From Stagonosporopsis chrysanthemi (taxonomy: Eukaryota; Ascomycota; Dothideomycetes; Pleosporales; Didymellaceae), in assembly GCA_022560025.1 (NCBI GenBank), contig JAFISE010000273.1:1-31370 (forward strand): a DNA stretch of 31,370 bases. Direction: 5' to 3'. The position numbers were made by a program, and so were the translations under genes. The notes under the pieces were generated by a model that searched no databases, was not told the DNA's origin, and saw nothing but the letters and a program-made list of their open reading frames with translations. Each line of letters opens with the position of its first letter. Within the stretch, counting starts at the first letter, position 1. Below, piece by piece: positions 29,089-31,370 of this stretch.

Positions 29089-30728
29089 GTTTCGTCTGGA
29101 TCCATGTGCAAGTCAGAAGTGCCGCGTGGGTGAGATATTGCGCGGTCTCCTTTCTTCGCCGTCAAGTCTCCATGAGCTTCACGTCGCGCCTGAATATCAG
29201 TTTTTGCATCATGTGCAGCTACACGTCGATTTCTGCAGAAAATGTCAAATTATGCATAGAATGCTACTTTCTTCGTTGCTCTCAGCAAAACCTTGATCCT
29301 CAAAGACGTATCATGAAATCCTCGAAGGCTGACACGACATGACTGCTGCAATAGAGCCGACATCAGTGAGCTCCGCACGAGCAGTGTTGCAAGTGACAAG
29401 CGCCTTTGAGCCAAGTCGCGCCAGCTCCTCTAATAAGTGTTTCCAAAAATGCCTTACTGGCAGAAGGGTCGAGGTTCATCCGTGCATCGATTCCTGTGTA
29501 GTGTTCTCTACAGTGAGTTGATGGCGGCTGCCATAGGGCGACTACTGGAGCCTGATTCCCAGGAACAGAGAATGTGTTCACAGGAAATCGGACAGCACTG
29601 GACGTAAGATTAGCGTGTCCTGATTCCGACGAGGTAACTCTTGCCTGTCCGAAGGAAAGTCGAACGTGACAGTCTGCTTGTCTGGACAGACCCCTAGTGA
29701 CTCGGTCCGACTGTTGTCAGCAGAATAAGAGTTCATGTTGCTCTATTATCACTATGTGATGTATTGCACTGCGGCAGCAAGGACAGGCACTTCCTATGAA
29801 GCTTTTTATAAAAACTTCCGGGTCTATTCTTAGCAGATGCCGTTACACATCGTCAGCAAACCCTCTTGAGTCAATAGAACCGTGCTCGTATCGGTGACAC
29901 TCTCAAGCTACGCTATCCTATGGACATGCACGACAGCGGCTTATGTGAGGCGAGGAACAATTCTACGCTGGCAATGATTACCATGAGCTCTCGTCTTCAC
30001 GACTGAATTGTCAATCTGTGGATTTAATTTCACACGAGGCGGCACCTGGATTTGTCCTCACACAATCCACTCTTCTCTCTTCGAAGTGTTAGGTTTGTTC
30101 AGGCGGCGCGGCCGAGCAAGATGGTACAGTCACTGCAGGAAGCGAACACTTGCAAGCCACACCAAAGTGCATAGACACAAACGTGTCTAGTAACGTGATT
30201 ACAGGCACAACTGTTAGAGGTGGGGATTTGCGACAAGGGCGAAGACCAAGATTACAACACTTATCGCTCGCAGCACGCACCAAGAAGCGCACGCTGACTG
30301 CTCTTCACTCTTGTCTAGAATCAAGCTTCTCAAATTACCATACCGCTGCGAGGCCACCAGATACACCAACGAAAATCTTGCACCTACTAATGATTATTGT
30401 GGCCGATGCAGTCGGAGCTGTGGGCGCCGATGTAGCAACTGCGTCTTTGCTACAGTGGAGCCTTTAGAAGACGCTCCGTAGTATGCGGTGCTGTAATTGT
30501 AATTACAGTGTCCGTGCACGCCGTGCGCACCTTCGGGCCGTGCACACCAAAACGACCTTGTGCAACAACCAAAGATAAGGCAATAGAGCCACACACAAAA
30601 GCTATTATCTTGAGAAATACGTTGAAGTGTCCCAACATAGACCCGCCCACCCTTCTCGCTCCCGGTACACTGTCATCAGCTTCGCTGTCTCTCATTTTGA
30701 AATCATCCGCACCATCTGTTCATTCGTT
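29089..30728. other. Intergenic stretch with short frames
   Basis: Aside from the possible small ORF at 30450-30695, no gene is supported. A 105-codon plus-strand frame at 30150-30467 and others lack recognisable domains. The DNA from 29300 to 30100 has frequent stops in all frames. Confidence 0.4.
30450..30695 (-). CDS. Possible small membrane or secreted protein
   Basis: This is an 81-aa frame from an ATG at 30695. It has a hydrophobic segment at about residues 28-44 (LKIIAFVCGSIALSLVVAQ), which could be a signal anchor, or a signal peptide if the start is the second Met (MLGHFNVF). A Thr-rich tail follows (CTDTVITITAPHTTER). No domain was recognised, and a spliced continuation cannot be excluded. 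It lies 33 bp from the start of the rhodopsin-domain gene on the other strand, unusually close for two 5' ends, which lowers confidence. Confidence 0.3.
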   Translation of the reverse strand: MRDSEADDSVPGARRVGGSMLGHFNVFLKIIAFVCGSIALSLVVAQGRFGVHGPKVRTACTDTVITITAPHTTERLLKAPL

Positions 30729-31370
30729 ATGGCGTACTTCATTGATGGCAAAGATTGTATGGTATGCGTACACTTGCTCATGTGCGCTCAAAGTTGCTGC
30801 AGACCAGCTGAAATCTTGACAGATCGCGGAGTGGTTCCTCCTGGCCATAGCCTACACGTTCGTTGCCCTGCGCATATATACGCAGTTAACCTACCTCCGC
30901 AAGAAGCTGCAGTGGTCGGAGATTCTTTTGATCGCCTCCGCATTTGACGCTCTAGGCTTGATTATCTGCGACACGCTCACGTTCCAGATAGGTGTGATGG
31001 ATGAATACAAGCCCTCTGAGAAGCTTTCAAAGGTACTTGCGTTCCCCCCAGTCCTCCGAGACTCTCCTTGGATGTAGTCACACACGTGAATACTATTATT
31101 CATTGCAACTTAGCCGCTAATCACCACAATTTGCAGGTGTCGTTCGCGTCAAACTACTTCTATGACTTCGGCCTGGGCCTACCCAAGCTTAGTCTACTCG
31201 CATTCTATCTGGGCTCACCCGATATCTCCAGTCATAAAAGACATCGCCAAATGCTGTGGGCTGCGATCGCTTTCGTCCTGGCCTGCTATCTCACGATTCT
31301 CTTTGACGACACATTCTTCTGCGGAAGCAATGTCTCCGTGCAGTGGTCCTTAGAAGACGGTGCTTGTTCA
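30729..31370 (+). CDS. Fungal rhodopsin-domain (PTH11-like) membrane protein, 5' part
   Basis: Exons 30729-30761, 30823-31032 and 31137 to the window end (cut) are in frame. Intron 1 is 61 nt (GTATGC to TTGACAG). Intron 2 is 104 nt (GTACTT donor, GCTAAT branch, TTTGCAG). The first exon is tiny, encoding MAYFIDGKDCM, and joins to IAEWFLLAIAYTFVALRIYT (TM1 and the conserved R-[IV]-Y). Next come WSEILLIASAF and LGLIICDTLTF (TM2), then YFYDFGLGLPKLSLLAFYLG and WAAIAFVLACYLTILF. The hallmark CGSNVSVQWSLEDGAC loop follows at the window edge. This matches the fungal rhodopsin domain (pfam20684-type 7-TM proteins), a large family including PTH11-like receptors; ligand and role are unknown. About 159 aa are visible; the C-terminal half is outside the window. 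Confidence 0.8.

Noticed and set aside
1..31370. CRISPR arrays or bacterial-style operons
   Set aside because: No regular spaced repeats are present, and intron-containing genes show the DNA is fungal.

Overview
The window is from a filamentous ascomycete (Pezizomycotina), most likely a dothideomycete. The evidence is introns of about 40-60 nt with GTANGT-type donors and CTRAY-type branch sites, 14-TM MFS and rhodopsin-domain proteins, a fungal CAP protein, a DUF829 (PaxU-type) protein, a fungal BTB protein, a DUF7730/2EXR-like protein, and pogo-type transposons carrying mutations that look like RIP. The species call is inference. There are no bacterial-style operons; genes have their own promoters and lie on both strands.

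Layout. 1-5160: accessory-looking sequence with a two-exon DUF7730/2EXR-like gene (1544-2221), a small cysteine-containing hypothetical protein (2894-3328, minus) and a secreted Ser/Pro-rich protein with in-frame 24-bp tandem repeats (3720-4745). 5161-6372: two inverted-repeat elements that overlap by about 10 bp. One is a MITE-like unit. The other is a 960-bp element with 174/182-bp terminal inverted repeats around a coiled-coil gene. 6373-8540: a minisatellite, a BTB/POZ gene and, 1 nt upstream of it, an ORF with a Nup98-like motif. 8897-13020: two related pogo/Fot1-like transposons joined tail to tail. The left one has an intact 633-aa transposase, the right one is a mutated pseudogene. Only the outer ends look complete, so the 4.1-kb pair could behave as one unit. 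13413-15685: a secreted CAP-domain protein and a three-exon hypothetical. 15686-18668: gene-poor.

18669-31370 is the most gene-like part. It has a three-exon MscS/Msy-type mechanosensitive channel without an EF-hand, convergent with a six-exon SulP transporter carrying STAS-like and cNMP-like C-terminal regions (Vsb1 type). A four-exon protein with a diverged Ulp1/C48-like C-terminus follows, in which the catalytic His appears to be Arg. Next come a three-exon 14-TM MFS transporter, a DUF829/PaxU-like alpha/beta hydrolase-type protein, and the 5' part of a rhodopsin-domain membrane protein cut by the window edge.

Functionally the right half is rich in membrane transport and sensing (channel, anion transporter, MFS, rhodopsin-domain), but the genes are independent and no shared pathway can be shown. 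Exon joins were worked out by hand from splice signals and reading frame. For the six-exon, four-exon and the three three-exon models the summed exon lengths are divisible by three, which supports them. No database search was possible.
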